A stretch of DNA of 64,000 bases from an uncultured bacterium (GCA_903899655.1 CAIUKF010000009.1:62001-126000); one strand, 5' to 3'. Shown: positions 52,377 through 62,027, numbered from the stretch's first letter. Numbers and translations: made by a program. The notes: generated from the sequence alone by a model not told the origin.

Positions 52377-54074
52377 ATGAAAAAGAACAAGAAAAAACTG
52401 GTCGAACACGCAGTGAAGAGCGTTAATAAATCACGTTTTCCTAAATTTATCTTGTCGTTTCGTAATATAAAATTTCCAATTGGTATTTTTCATCAAATAG
52501 CACGACATAAAAAATTAATATTTATATCTGTACCTGTTATTTTAGTGGTGTTAATTGGCGCATTTTGTGTTTGGCAATGGACAAAAGTGTCCTGGTTTGT
52601 TCAATCGTCGATGGCGGACGCCAAAACCTATCCTTATGTTACATTTTTTGATGCTAATCTGGGGAACTTAGACAAAAGCCAACTTGATAGTAAGCTAGTT
52701 AGCCTTAAGTCTGACTTTGGTAGCCGCAAAATAACGTTAATTAATGGCGATAAAACATGGACTTTTAATTATAGTGATTTAGGAGCGTCATTCGATACGG
52801 ATGTTGTTAGTCGGTCGATAATGGATCTAAATAAAATGAGTTTAGATGAAAAGTATAATATGCTAGCTGGTGGATCGAGTTATTTACCCAAGACAATTGT
52901 GCAGTATGACAATGCACAGTGTACGAAATCGTTTTCAGGAATAACGATTGACCAGGTTAATCCGATTGATGCTTCGGTTTATTCTGACCAGACTATCCAG
53001 ATTAAAGCAGACCAACCCGGAACGAAATTTGTTGTGGCGTCAAATTGCCAAGAACTGTCAAAGTGGTTGGCGTCTGGACTGACAAAAACTAATGTTTATT
53101 TAGATGTTATTGCCGCAAATATAAATACAGCTGATTTGCAGTCGAAGTTAGATCAGATTAAATCATTAGCCGAAAAACCAGTGACTGTAAATAACGGCAG
53201 CTATCACTTAACTGAATCGTCGACAGACTTGCTGGCATTGATTGACATTAATAAAGATGAGTCTGGTATTCATGTTAATTGGTCATCATCAAGACTAGAC
53301 GAATTAGTCACCAAAATTGCTAATAGTGTCAATACTAATAATAGTGCACCAAGTTTGGGAGGTTGTCAGTACTTAATCAGCAGTGGCGGACATTGGTTAA
53401 ACAGTGATATTACTAAGAAGATATTTTTGAATCTCAATAATGATAGTCCGCGGTCATATGATTTACAAATAGACAATTATGCGGCATCTATTGGCACGCG
53501 CAATCGAGTTGCGGCTGGTAGCAGTACGATTTACTTAACATACGACGACGGTATGACTTATGCTGATCGAATTATGGACTATGCATCATGTTATGGCGTG
53601 AAGGTAACTTTTTTTGAAATCGGCGCCAGGGCTGAATCTGATGCAACCCAGTTAAGGCGAGCGATTGCCGAAGGTCACGCTGTTCAATCTCACGGATTTG
53701 AACATGCCTTGTATGATTATGGTGATCGTAGCTATGATTGGGAAAATAATGATATGGGCCACTCAATTAGTGTGATTCAAGGCATAACTGGCGTACGACC
53801 AACTTACTTCAGGCCTCCTGGTGGTAATCGTAGTGCAACCACATATAGTGCTGCTGCGGCCAATGGTTTACATTTGATTTTATGGGATGACGCGTCAAGA
53901 GATGCAACAGTTGGTGGTCTAAGTTCGTCGACAACTTGCGCTAATGTGCTGGCTGGGGCTTATCCTGGCGCTAGCGTCTTGATGCATTCGACACATTATT
54001 CGACAGCTGAAGCTATGCCATGTATCGTGGAAGGTTTGGCGGCACGAGGCTATACAATGGCGGCTTTGCGTTAG
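52377..54074 (+). CDS. VanW-like/peptidoglycan-binding and NodB polysaccharide deacetylase fusion
   Basis: 565 residues from ATG 52377 (AAGG upstream; the frame also opens at GTG 52353). One N-terminal membrane span (about 50-70, LIFISVPVILVVLIGAFCVW), then YoaR/VanW-associated PG-binding-like domains (FFDANLGNLDKSQLDSKLVS, TLINGDKTWTFNYSDLGASF, VTVNNGSYHLTESS). The C-terminus is a NodB deacetylase: YLTYDDGMTYADRIMDYA (catalytic Asp pair), SHGFEHALYDYG (metal His) and RPPGGNRS. It should remove acetyl groups from peptidoglycan or a surface glycan outside the membrane. Confidence 0.87.
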   Translation: MKKNKKKLVEHAVKSVNKSRFPKFILSFRNIKFPIGIFHQIARHKKLIFISVPVILVVLIGAFCVWQWTKVSWFVQSSMADAKTYPYVTFFDANLGNLDKSQLDSKLVSLKSDFGSRKITLINGDKTWTFNYSDLGASFDTDVVSRSIMDLNKMSLDEKYNMLAGGSSYLPKTIVQYDNAQCTKSFSGITIDQVNPIDASVYSDQTIQIKADQPGTKFVVASNCQELSKWLASGLTKTNVYLDVIAANINTADLQSKLDQIKSLAEKPVTVNNGSYHLTESSTDLLALIDINKDESGIHVNWSSSRLDELVTKIANSVNTNNSAPSLGGCQYLISSGGHWLNSDITKKIFLNLNNDSPRSYDLQIDNYAASIGTRNRVAAGSSTIYLTYDDGMTYADRIMDYASCYGVKVTFFEIGARAESDATQLRRAIAEGHAVQSHGFEHALYDYGDRSYDWENNDMGHSISVIQGITGVRPTYFRPPGGNRSATTYSAAAANGLHLILWDDASRDATVGGLSSSTTCANVLAGAYPGASVLMHSTHYSTAEAMPCIVEGLAARGYTMAALR

Positions 54075-54075
54075 A

Positions 54076-54915
54076 TTATTTTAGAATTAGTAACGTCAAG
54101 AGCGTGACGGTTGTAACAAACGAAACTGCACCGCCAACTAAAAACATAATTCGGAATGATTTTGTTGAAAGAGTTGCGATTTTATTAAACTCAATCGATT
54201 TTATTGCAGCTAATAATTCATCCTTATTTTTTAAACTACTTGAATAGCCAACGTTGTCTGATACGAAGTGCTGTGCGTAGGGGAAGCAAACTATTTGGGC
54301 TGGTTTGTTCGCAAATAAGCCAGGGTACCAGCTATTTAACTCTAAGTTTAAATTATCTTGTGGAATTTGAAGTGCTTTTTCGACTTCGCAAGGCTCAAAT
54401 TTTAATGAAAAGATATCGGCATTGTTGTTGGATAAAACCTTACCATAGCCAATTGACAAATTACCTTCCAGCCATAGCCTTTGGTCTAGATTTGTCATTT
54501 TACCTGATTCAATGTTGGCATCGAATGTTAGTCCGCGACTGTTGTCGTCGCGCATAATATCGACAAACAACTTGCCACGGTGATTGATAGTGATAACTGA
54601 TTTGCTACTATTGGGCGATCTAAGGCCATTTTTCTTGTCATAACTGATGGTATCGGTGTCGTAATCAACAATTATCCAGCTGAGTAAGCCAGTTTTTTGG
54701 TCTTCGGCAATGATATAAAACTCAGTTCGTGCTCCCCAAAATGCGCTGGTGTGGGCGCGAAAGCATCCAAAAATACAATAATATTTAGGCTCGTCATTTT
54801 CAAAAACTTTAGTTTTAATTAGTTTAAAACCATCTGGTAATAACGATTTTGCTTTATCAATGTCGGCAATTTCATAACACAAGAAACTACTATATGGTTC
54901 GACGACAAAGCCCAT
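54076..54915 (-). CDS. Unknown protein with C-terminal membrane tail
   Basis: 279 residues. The main part (FLCYEIADIDKAKSLLPDGF, KYYCIFGCFRAHTSAFWGAR, TEFYIIAEDQKTGLLSWIIV) resembles the acetoacetate-decarboxylase-like fold, where a DKAKSLLPDGF stretch is common, but no catalytic Lys can be named. The last 25 residues are one hydrophobic segment, so it may be a tail-anchored protein. Convergent with the deacetylase gene with a 1-bp gap. Confidence 0.7.
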   Translation of the reverse strand: MGFVVEPYSSFLCYEIADIDKAKSLLPDGFKLIKTKVFENDEPKYYCIFGCFRAHTSAFWGARTEFYIIAEDQKTGLLSWIIVDYDTDTISYDKKNGLRSPNSSKSVITINHRGKLFVDIMRDDNSRGLTFDANIESGKMTNLDQRLWLEGNLSIGYGKVLSNNNADIFSLKFEPCEVEKALQIPQDNLNLELNSWYPGLFANKPAQIVCFPYAQHFVSDNVGYSSSLKNKDELLAAIKSIEFNKIATLSTKSFRIMFLVGGAVSFVTTVTLLTLLILK

Positions 54916-55066
54916 GTATGGTATTTTTTTGAGATGAAGCGGTAATCAGCCGAGCTTGAATTGGCCTTGGTAGCAGACGGTTAAAAGATTGAATAAAATG
55001 TAAGGTTCCGACGCTAATTGGATCAATTAATCGTTCGACGCCTTTGGCAAAATTATTTTTATCCAT
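54890..55066 (-). CDS. Small protein upstream of the 279-aa gene
   Basis: 58 residues from ATG 55066 (an ATG at 55081 gives 63). NFAKGVERLIDPISVGTLHF then IQSFNRLLPRPIQARLITAS: amphipathic, no family. Its 3' end overlaps the next gene by 26 nt in another frame, so it may be a real coupled gene or the old N-terminal part of a frameshifted longer protein. Confidence 0.4.
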   Translation of the reverse strand: MDKNNFAKGVERLIDPISVGTLHFIQSFNRLLPRPIQARLITASSQKNTIHGLCRRTI

Positions 55067-55156
55067 ATTTATTTGGTCCACCTATGCCGTATTATGTAAT
55101 AGCCTAATTCTATCTTAATAAATAGTATTATGAAAGCGGTAGCAAATATAAATTGC

Positions 55157-55162
55157 TATAAT
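55157..55162 (+). promoter_or_regulatory. Extended -10 box, likely leaderless
   Basis: TGC-TATAAT, 6 nt before ATG 55169. It lies inside the longer frame that opens at 55130, which supports 55169 as the start. Confidence 0.55.
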
Positions 55163-55168
55163 AACTTT

Positions 55169-55582
55169 ATGGATAAACAACAATCTCACCCAAGTGTCGT
55201 TCACCCCAACAGCTTAATTAAACAAAAAGAAGGCAAGATAAACCAATTCAATAATCGTTTTGCCGTTTGGATTGGTACACATGTCGGTTCGATGTACTGT
55301 TTTTATTTGTTTAATGTTATTGCGCTACTATCAGCCCAGGCGGCTTTTGAAACCCATAATTTAGTTCCAATCATCAACTGGGTCAGTTCAAACTGGATTC
55401 AGTTGATATTGTTGCCAGCGATTATGGTCGCACAAAATGTCGCCCAGGCAGCGACTGATGCTAAGGCAGAGGCCGATCACAGAACACTAACTTATCTGAC
55501 GAATTTACAAGATCAACAAATGGAAGAATTAAAAAACCAGACCAAAATATTGGAGTATCTTCAAAAGGCCGACAAAGCCTAA
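55169..55582 (+). CDS. DUF1003-like membrane protein
   Basis: 137 residues with two hydrophobic segments (about 48-66 and 78-100). NRFAVWIGTHVGSMYCFYLF, then ILLPAIMVAQNVAQAATDAK and a helical, charged tail (DHRTLTYLTNLQDQQMEELK). The order (polar start, two spans, AQN-type motif, coiled tail) resembles DUF1003 or low-affinity iron-permease-like proteins. Function unknown. Confidence 0.65.
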   Translation: MDKQQSHPSVVHPNSLIKQKEGKINQFNNRFAVWIGTHVGSMYCFYLFNVIALLSAQAAFETHNLVPIINWVSSNWIQLILLPAIMVAQNVAQAATDAKAEADHRTLTYLTNLQDQQMEELKNQTKILEYLQKADKA

Positions 55583-55612
55583 TTTGACCGATAAGCGTAT
55601 AATATAATCAGG

Positions 55613-55969
55613 ATGAATGAGTTAACACCCGAAGAAAAACGAGTAATCGTCGACAAGGGAACGGAAGCTCCTTTTACTGGTGAATACGTTAATAATAAAG
55701 CGACAGGCGTTTATGTTTGCCGTCGTTGCAATGCGCCACTTTATGACTCTAAGGATAAATTTGAATCAGATTGCGGGTGGCCAAGCTTTGATGATGAAAT
55801 TAAAGGCGCAACAATAAAAACTCTGGATGCGGATGGAATCCGGACGGAAATAACTTGTACTAATTGTGGTGGTCATTTAGGCCATGTCTTTGTAGGTGAA
55901 CATTTTACGGATAAAAATATTCGTTATTGTGTCAATTCAATATCGATGAAGTTTATCCCAGGGAGGTGA
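55613..55969 (+). CDS. msrB: Peptide methionine-R-sulfoxide reductase
   Basis: 118 residues, shorter than usual but complete. It reduces methionine-R-sulfoxide in proteins. Zinc Cys pairs VCRRCNAPL and [14 protein letters not shown] and the catalytic Cys in [11 protein letters not shown] are present, with WPSFDDEI in between. TATAAT occurs twice (55598-55603, 55603-55608), 4-9 nt before the ATG. MsrA follows after 4 nt, so both stereoisomers are repaired from one operon. Confidence 0.95.
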   Translation: MNELTPEEKRVIVDKGTEAPFTGEYVNNKATGVYVCRRCNAPLYDSKDKFESDCGWPSFDDEIKGATIKTLDADGIRTEITCTNCGGHLGHVFVGEHFTDKNIRYCVNSISMKFIPGR

Positions 55970-55973
55970 TGTT

Positions 55974-56459
55974 TTGATAAAAAAAGTAGTCTTAGGGGGA
56001 GGGTGTTTTTGGGGGTTGCAAGATTTGATTCGTAAACAGCCCGGAGTAATTAAAACTCGTGTTGGTTACGCTGGCGGAACTATCGATAATCCAACCTATG
56101 AAAATCACCAAGGTCACGCTGAGGTTATTGAAGTTGAATATGACACGGAACTAACGTCATATAAAAAGATATTAGATTTCTTTTTTCAAATACACGACCC
56201 AACAACCTTAAATCAGCAAGGTAATGATGTTGGCGATTCGTATCGATCAGTTATTTTTTATGATGGAGATGCTGAAAAAATACATGCCGAAAACTTTATC
56301 AAATTAGTTGATTATTCTGGGCGTTGGAAAAAACCCGTCGTCACGACGCTAGAGCCTTTGACTAAATTTTATTTAGCAGAGGACTACCATCAGGATTATT
56401 TGCAGAAATTCCCCGACGGCTATACCTGCCATTTTATTAGATTTGGTAGCTACTTATAA
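55974..56459 (+). CDS. msrA: Peptide methionine-S-sulfoxide reductase, TTG start
   Basis: 161 residues. It reduces methionine-S-sulfoxide. The catalytic motif [14 protein letters not shown] is at the N-terminus and [20 protein letters not shown] follows, then [20 protein letters not shown], all as in MsrA. The start is TTG 55974: GGGAGGTGAT (55961-55970) stands 4-8 nt upstream, within the msrB end, and no ATG lies before the GGGCFWG motif. Confidence 0.95.
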   Translation: MIKKVVLGGGCFWGLQDLIRKQPGVIKTRVGYAGGTIDNPTYENHQGHAEVIEVEYDTELTSYKKILDFFFQIHDPTTLNQQGNDVGDSYRSVIFYDGDAEKIHAENFIKLVDYSGRWKKPVVTTLEPLTKFYLAEDYHQDYLQKFPDGYTCHFIRFGSYL

Positions 56460-56562
56460 TCTATCGGTTTTTCAATTAGCTTGAAATAGTAGCGGTATTT
56501 ACATATAATATGAATAGTACGAAATATCATACTTGATAAAACTAAAATTACGGGAGTTAAAA

Positions 56563-58254
56563 ATGCCAAAGAAAAAAGTTATAGAAGTCGAGAAAAAAGA
56601 ATCGTTTTTCAAAAAGTGGGGACCGGTCTTTGTTTTGAGTCTGGCGCTTGCCATTATCTTGATTGATACGACTCTGTTAAATGTGTCACTAAAAAATATC
56701 ATCAAAGATTTGAATACTGATATCCAAAGTATTCAATGGGTCATTACGGCCTATTCATTGACGATTGCAGCCCTAACGATTACCGGTGGCCGATTAGGCG
56801 ATTTGTTTGGTCGTAAAAAGATGTTTATTGCTGGAGCTTTTCTGTTTGCTGTCGGTTCATTCATCGCTTCGATTAGTACTAATGTTGGCATGATGATTGC
56901 TGGTGAGTCAATTATCGAGGGTATTGGTGCGGCGTTGATGATGCCAGCTACAGCTTCGATTTTGGTATCTAAATACAAAGGCCGTGATCGTGGAATTGCT
57001 TTTGGTATTTGGGGCGGTGTAGCTGGTGCTTCGACGGCAGTCGGTCCACTTTTGGGTGGATATTTGACAACTTATTACAGCTGGCGCTGGGGTTTTAGGA
57101 TTAACGTTGTTGTCGCGCTGGTTTTAATAGTTGGTTCAGTCATCATCAAAGAATATCGTGAAAAGATTGTAAAACCTAGCTTAGATTTTATTGGCGTTAT
57201 CTTGTCGTCTGTCGGTATGTTGTCGCTAGTTTATGGAATTATTGAAGCCTCAACTTATGGTTGGTGGTTGGCAAAAGCACCATTTGCTATATTTGGACAA
57301 ACATATGATTTGTGGGGTTATTCGATTACGCCATTTGCAATTGCTGTCGGTCTTGCCATTTTGACGGCCTTTATGATGTGGGAAAAAAGAGTTGAACGAC
57401 TTGGTAAAACGCCGTTAGTTTCGCTACATCTATTTAGTAATAGGCCGTATGTATCAAGTGTCGCAACAACATCACTATTTTCATTAGTGCAGGCTGGATT
57501 GATATTTTCAGTGCCAGTATTCTTACAAGCCGTTCGTGGCGCAAGTGCTTTTGACACGGGTGTTGCGATGGTTCCACTTTCAATTATGGCATTAATTACG
57601 GCACCAATTGCTGGTATTTTGTCGCACAAGATTCCACCAAAGATTTTGGTTCAAATCGGCCTAGGTTCGTTCTTGGTTGGTTATGGTATTTTGTATGCAA
57701 TTTTAAATGTTAATACTGTCGCTGCCGATATGGCACTACCGTTTGCGATTATGGGCTTTGGTATGGGTACAATGATGTCTTCAACCAGCAACTTGGCATT
57801 ATCAGCAGTTTCACCTGAGCAATCAGGCGAAGCATCGGGTGTAAATAATACTTTACGTCAAATCGGATCAACCCTTGGTACGGCTATTATTGGTGCTGTT
57901 ATGTTGACGGCGGTTTCGACGAATCTGACGAATGGCATTAACAACAGTACAGTTATTCCCGACAGTATGAAATCAGTTATCAGCCAAAATGTATCTGGTC
58001 AAACTTCAAATGTTGAATTTGGTAGTGGGGCACAAGTTTCTGATAAAGTACCAGCTGCAATTAGCACTGAAATCACAAATATTAGTCACACAGCAATCAA
58101 AGACGCAAACAAAGAGTCATTAGCATACGCGATATCGTTTGGTGTTGTGGCCTTGATATCTACAATTTGGTTACCAGGCGGAACGCATATTGATTTTGAA
58201 AAGAATGTAGTCGAGAATAAAAAAGCCCATGCTGCAAAAGCAAAGGTTAAATAG
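56563..58254 (+). CDS. MFS transporter of the DHA2 (14-TM) type
   Basis: 563 residues from ATG 56563, with GGGAG 8 nt upstream. It has about 14 membrane spans. The MFS motif A GGRLGDLFGRKKMF follows span 2, and the GGVAGASTAVGPLLGGYL stretch matches motif C, which marks drug-proton antiporters of the EmrB/QacA kind. A soluble loop near 470-510 lies before the last span. It probably exports drugs or toxic metabolites using the proton gradient. Confidence 0.9.
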   Translation: MPKKKVIEVEKKESFFKKWGPVFVLSLALAIILIDTTLLNVSLKNIIKDLNTDIQSIQWVITAYSLTIAALTITGGRLGDLFGRKKMFIAGAFLFAVGSFIASISTNVGMMIAGESIIEGIGAALMMPATASILVSKYKGRDRGIAFGIWGGVAGASTAVGPLLGGYLTTYYSWRWGFRINVVVALVLIVGSVIIKEYREKIVKPSLDFIGVILSSVGMLSLVYGIIEASTYGWWLAKAPFAIFGQTYDLWGYSITPFAIAVGLAILTAFMMWEKRVERLGKTPLVSLHLFSNRPYVSSVATTSLFSLVQAGLIFSVPVFLQAVRGASAFDTGVAMVPLSIMALITAPIAGILSHKIPPKILVQIGLGSFLVGYGILYAILNVNTVAADMALPFAIMGFGMGTMMSSTSNLALSAVSPEQSGEASGVNNTLRQIGSTLGTAIIGAVMLTAVSTNLTNGINNSTVIPDSMKSVISQNVSGQTSNVEFGSGAQVSDKVPAAISTEITNISHTAIKDANKESLAYAISFGVVALISTIWLPGGTHIDFEKNVVENKKAHAAKAKVK

Positions 58255-58256
58255 TC

Positions 58257-58481
58257 ATGTTTCACGATAAACCACAAATCTGGGGTGTCACAACTGTCGG
58301 CGAGCGTGGTCAGGTTGTGATTCCAGCCAAGGCTCGTGAAGAATTAAAACTTGAAAAAGGTGATCAATTGGTTGTGATTTCAAAAGGCAAAAAGCTAATT
58401 GGATTTGTCAAAGAAACTGAAATAACAGGTATGTTGAAATCTTGGCTGCGCGAAATCGAAGGAATGAAGCAAGAATCATAA
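58257..58481 (+). CDS. AbrB/MazE-type DNA-binding protein
   Basis: 74 residues. GVTTVGERGQVVIPAKAREE then LKLEKGDQLVVIS is the swapped-hairpin AbrB/MazE domain, followed by a helix (GMLKSWLREIEGMKQES). It starts 2 nt after the MFS stop, so the two are co-transcribed; it may regulate the exporter. No MazF-like toxin is present. Confidence 0.88.
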   Translation: MFHDKPQIWGVTTVGERGQVVIPAKAREELKLEKGDQLVVISKGKKLIGFVKETEITGMLKSWLREIEGMKQES

Positions 58482-58488
58482 TTTAGAC

Positions 58489-58494
58489 TATAAT
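58489..58494 (+). promoter_or_regulatory. -10 box, likely leaderless
   Basis: TATAAT 7 nt before ATG 58502. Confidence 0.5.
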
Positions 58495-58501
58495 AGTACT
58501 T

Positions 58502-60925
58502 ATGATTAAAGGTCTAACGTTTAAAGAAGTAAAAAAGTTACGTAAACAGTATGGGCCTAATGAGTTACAGGACGATTTAGGCAGGGGTAGGGCATTATTG
58601 GCTTTTTTGGCTCGGTTTAAAAATCCGCTAGTAATAATTTTGATATTAGCCGCAACTTTATCACTTTTTTTTGGTGATAAGGCTAGTTTTTTTATCATCA
58701 TTGCTATTGTGATGTTAAGCGTTGGATTGGATTTTCTAAATACCTATCGTTCGCAACAAGCTGCCGAAGCACTAAAGGATAAAGTACGTGTCAAAGCACG
58801 CGTCATTCGTGAAGGTAAAGAACACTTAATTGCCGTTAGTGAATTGGTACCAGGCGATATTGTTATGCTGTCGGCCGGAAAAGTAATTCCAGCTGATGGA
58901 ATTATGATTGATGGGAAAGATCTATTCACCAATGAGGCTGCTCTTACCGGTGAGTCATTTCCTCAGGGTAAACCGGTTGACGCTGAAGTTTTTATGGGCA
59001 GTGGTGTTATTAGTGGATCAGGTATAATGCGCATTGTTAAAACAGGCAAGGCGACCAAATTTGCCCATATCGCCGAAGCTTTACAATCAGCCGAACGTGA
59101 GACTGAATTTGAGCGCGAAATTAAAGAATTTAGTTTGTTGATTATCAAAATCACCTTCTTCTTGGTTGTTTTTGTATTGATAATCAATGTTTTGTTTCAA
59201 CGTAACATTTTGGAGTCGATACTATTCAGCTTAGCCTTGGCGGTCGGTTTAACACCTGAATTACTCCCACTAATTATTACGTTGAATCTGACAAAAGGCT
59301 CCCTAAAAATGGCCAAAGAAGGTGTGATAGTTAAACAATTATCAGCCGTTCAAAACTTTGGCAGTATGGATGTTTTGTGCACCGACAAGACCGGTACTTT
59401 GACTGAAGATAAAATTACATTGGTTAAATATGTCGATGGCAAAAATAATGATTCCGATGAAGTCTTACGATTAGGCTATTTAGCAAGCTCATTTTCAACT
59501 AGTTTCAAAAATCCTCTCGACAGTGCAGTCAAAGCGCACACTGGCGTTGATATCTCAATGTTTGAAAAAGTTGACGAGATTCCTTTTGACTTTGAACGCA
59601 AACGTGAAGCTGTTGTAGTGCACCATAATCACCAACAGCAACGTTTTTTGATCGTTGAAGGTGCGCCCGAAGAGGTTTTGAAAATATCAACAACCTATGG
59701 GCCTGGTAATGTTCATTTAGATGATGAATTGAGACAAGCTATCCAGTCGACTTATAATCAACTTAGTCGTGATGGCTTTCGAGTTTTGGCAGTTGCATCT
59801 AAACAGATTGGTCCTGAAAAACATTACGAACCAGATGATGAAAATAAGCTGTCATTTTATGGTTTTTTGGCGTTTTTGGACCCAGCCAAAGACTCAGTAT
59901 CTGAGACTCTGGAGCGTATGCGCACCATGGGTATTAGTATTAAAATAATCACTGGTGATAATGCCTACGTTACCGAAAAGATTGCGCGTGATATTAATTT
60001 GCCAATAGGTGGTATTATAACCGGTGATGAAATCGACAAATTATCATCTCGTGAGGTTGCTATAGTTGTCGAAAAAACAACTATTTTTGCTAGGGTTAAT
60101 CCTGAACAAAAAATGCAAATTATTCAAGCTTTGCAATCAAATGGTCATATTGTAGGTTATATGGGTGATGGGATTAACGATGCACCAAGTTTGCGCGCGG
60201 CCGATGTCAGTGTATCTGTTAATAATGCGGTTGACGTCGCCAAAGACGCGGCTGACTTTATTTTGTTGCGTAAAGATTTACACGAACTAGTTAATGGTGT
60301 AGTTGAAGGCCGCAAGACGTTTGCTAATACAATGAAGTACTTACGAATGAGCCTAAGCTCTAATTTTGGTAACATGTTTTCAATGGCTGGTGCATCATTA
60401 TTCTTACCATACTTACCAATGTTGGCGACTCAAATTTTACTTAATAACTTGTTGTATGATACTTCACAATTTGCGATTCCGCTGGATAATGTTGATGAGT
60501 CAGAAGTGTTAAAACCGCACACATTAAGCATCCCCGACATCAAAAAGTTTATGTGGTCTTACGGATTACTTAGTTCGTTATTTGACTTTACGACATTCGG
60601 TTTATTGCTGTTTGTTTTTCGTGCCGATCAATCAACTTTTCAATCTGGATGGTTTTTGGAATCTATGATGACACAAGTATTTGTCGTCTATGTCATTCGC
60701 ACAAAACTAATTCCATTCAAACAAAGCTACCCTTCAAAGATGTTAGTTGCTAGCACGTCACTTGTTATCTTAGCGGCGTTTTTGGCAATATTATTACCAA
60801 TCCGTACAATATTCCGTTTCGGATTATTATCATATACGCAAATCGGTAGCTTAATAGGTCTCGTATTAATTTATTTACTGTTGGCTGAGGTTATGAAGAA
60901 AAAATTTTACGCTAGCAAAAAGTAA
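58502..60925 (+). CDS. P-type ATPase, magnesium-importer type (P3B-like)
   Basis: 807 residues. Motifs in order: N-terminal cation-ATPase domain (LTFKEVKKLRKQYGPNELQD), actuator loop LTGESFPQGK, phosphorylation site CTDKTGTLTED (about 298-308), nucleotide-binding KREAVVV and hinge GDGINDAPSLRAADVS (about 557-572). Ten likely spans. TPELLPLIITLNLTKGS in span 4 fits MgtA/MgtB-type pumps. It is shorter than E. coli MgtA (898), mostly at the N-terminus. Mg2+ import is the best guess. No M-box is visible; the leader is too short. Confidence 0.85.
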   Translation: MIKGLTFKEVKKLRKQYGPNELQDDLGRGRALLAFLARFKNPLVIILILAATLSLFFGDKASFFIIIAIVMLSVGLDFLNTYRSQQAAEALKDKVRVKARVIREGKEHLIAVSELVPGDIVMLSAGKVIPADGIMIDGKDLFTNEAALTGESFPQGKPVDAEVFMGSGVISGSGIMRIVKTGKATKFAHIAEALQSAERETEFEREIKEFSLLIIKITFFLVVFVLIINVLFQRNILESILFSLALAVGLTPELLPLIITLNLTKGSLKMAKEGVIVKQLSAVQNFGSMDVLCTDKTGTLTEDKITLVKYVDGKNNDSDEVLRLGYLASSFSTSFKNPLDSAVKAHTGVDISMFEKVDEIPFDFERKREAVVVHHNHQQQRFLIVEGAPEEVLKISTTYGPGNVHLDDELRQAIQSTYNQLSRDGFRVLAVASKQIGPEKHYEPDDENKLSFYGFLAFLDPAKDSVSETLERMRTMGISIKIITGDNAYVTEKIARDINLPIGGIITGDEIDKLSSREVAIVVEKTTIFARVNPEQKMQIIQALQSNGHIVGYMGDGINDAPSLRAADVSVSVNNAVDVAKDAADFILLRKDLHELVNGVVEGRKTFANTMKYLRMSLSSNFGNMFSMAGASLFLPYLPMLATQILLNNLLYDTSQFAIPLDNVDESEVLKPHTLSIPDIKKFMWSYGLLSSLFDFTTFGLLLFVFRADQSTFQSGWFLESMMTQVFVVYVIRTKLIPFKQSYPSKMLVASTSLVILAAFLAILLPIRTIFRFGLLSYTQIGSLIGLVLIYLLLAEVMKKKFYASKK

Positions 60926-61174
60926 CTACACGTTTTTAAAAACAGCTTCAAATTTAGCTCGGTCAAAACCAATAATTTTTTCAATTTTATTATCACCATA
61001 TTCGACAGTACTAAATGGGACACCCATTTGGCCACTTAATCGAACCATGTTTTGGGCGGCGACTGGATTTTGGTCAACATTGTAATTGGTATACTCAATT
61101 GATTTTTCGTCCAGCCAACGTTTTAACATAACGCAATATGGACAACGTTCGGTACTGTAAATTGTAATTTTCAT
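60926..61174 (-). CDS. Glutaredoxin
   Basis: 82 residues. IYSTERCPYCVMLKRWLDE holds the CPYC active site; VPFSTVEYG gives the cis-Pro substrate loop (here V-P-F). It reduces disulfides with thiols such as glutathione or another low-molecular-weight thiol. It lies on the minus strand next to the rhodanese and Fur genes and probably belongs to the same redox response. Convergent with the P-type ATPase gene, with no gap. Confidence 0.88.
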   Translation of the reverse strand: MKITIYSTERCPYCVMLKRWLDEKSIEYTNYNVDQNPVAAQNMVRLSGQMGVPFSTVEYGDNKIEKIIGFDRAKFEAVFKNV

Positions 61175-61192
61175 AATAGTCTTATCCTTCGT

Positions 61193-61582
61193 TTATTGTT
61201 TTATAATTCCACCAAGCGATTGAACGTGGGTGATTGCACCTAAGTCGGTGACTTTATAACCTGATGCTTTTAAAATTGTCGTGGCTTGGCTTGATCGATT
61301 ACCACTGTGACAATAGACGTAAATTGTTTTGTCTTTGGTGATATTTGGCATTGTGCCTGATTGCATATCCTGCAGCGACAGGTTAATTGCACCGTCAATA
61401 TGTCCAGCGGCATATTCATCAGCCGTTCGGACGTCAATTAATTGAGCGCCACTTTTTATGTCAGTTTGAATGGTCTGAATTGTCATTGTTGGTACTGTGG
61501 TTTTAGTGCTGTTACTTTGAGCGACAAATAACATGCCGCCAACTCCTAGGATTATCGCCAAGCTGATTATTAACGGCTTCAT
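61193..61582 (-). CDS. Exported/anchored rhodanese-like protein
   Basis: 129 residues. The N-terminus is a signal or anchor (LIISLAIILGVGGMLFVAQS), followed by a single rhodanese domain with DVRTADEYAAGHIDGAINLS and the active loop YVYCHSGNRSSQA containing the catalytic Cys. It probably handles sulfur transfer or redox outside the membrane. Its start overlaps the fur-like gene stop by 4 nt. Confidence 0.88.
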   Translation of the reverse strand: MKPLIISLAIILGVGGMLFVAQSNSTKTTVPTMTIQTIQTDIKSGAQLIDVRTADEYAAGHIDGAINLSLQDMQSGTMPNITKDKTIYVYCHSGNRSSQATTILKASGYKVTDLGAITHVQSLGGIIKQ

Positions 61583-61980
61583 TTTTTATATCCTTTCGTA
61601 CATTTTTTGCAAGCACCAGTAACTAATAATTGACCTGAAATACTACAACCATCAATTGTTGATTCTAAAATTGGAATAATTTTGTCTTTGATGTCGGTGT
61701 CATGTAATCGGCCACAAACTGAACATTGAAAGTGGTCGTGCGGTTTTGTGTTGGAGTCATAACGCATTGATCCGCTGTTATCGGCTGGAGCGATAGCGAT
61801 TTTGCCGCGTGATGCCAATCTGGCGGTAGCGCGATGTATAGTTGTAGCACTTAAGTCAGGGTACGATTTACGCAAAGCAAGTAAAATTTCGGCATTTGTC
61901 GCATGGCCAAGAACACCAAGAGTCTGCTCGATTGATTGGCAATATTTAGTTTGTCTTTCGGGTGTTGCGGTGTCTTCCAT
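61579..61980 (-). CDS. Fur-family metal/peroxide regulator
   Basis: 133 residues. The winged helix (YPDLSATTIHRATARLASRG) and the metal-binding part with HDHFQCSVCGRLHDT and TGACKKC match Fur/PerR proteins, including both CxxC structural zinc pairs. The start ATG 61980 is 7 nt after TATAAT (61993-61988, minus). Its promoter -35 (TTTACA) is one half of the palindrome at 62009-62027, so it likely represses itself. It leads an operon with the rhodanese and perhaps the glutaredoxin. Confidence 0.88.
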   Translation of the reverse strand: MEDTATPERQTKYCQSIEQTLGVLGHATNAEILLALRKSYPDLSATTIHRATARLASRGKIAIAPADNSGSMRYDSNTKPHDHFQCSVCGRLHDTDIKDKIIPILESTIDGCSISGQLLVTGACKKCTKGYKK

Positions 61981-61987
61981 AGATAAT

Positions 61988-62027
61988 ATTATATAAAATA
62001 TTATTGCTAATGTAAACCATTTACATT
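61988..62027. promoter_or_regulatory. Fur-type operator within divergent promoters
   Basis: AATGTAAA-CCA-TTTACATT (62009-62027) is a perfect 19-bp palindrome. On the minus strand TTTACA (62016-62011), 17 bp, TATAAT (61993-61988) is the fur promoter. The other half-site, TTTACA (62020-62025), could serve as -35 for the rhodanese gene at 62063. Confidence 0.65.

Noticed and set aside
58458-58501. M-box or other Mg riboswitch before the P-type ATPase
   Set aside because: Only 20 bp separate the genes and TATAAT lies 7 nt before the ATG, so there is no room for a leader RNA.
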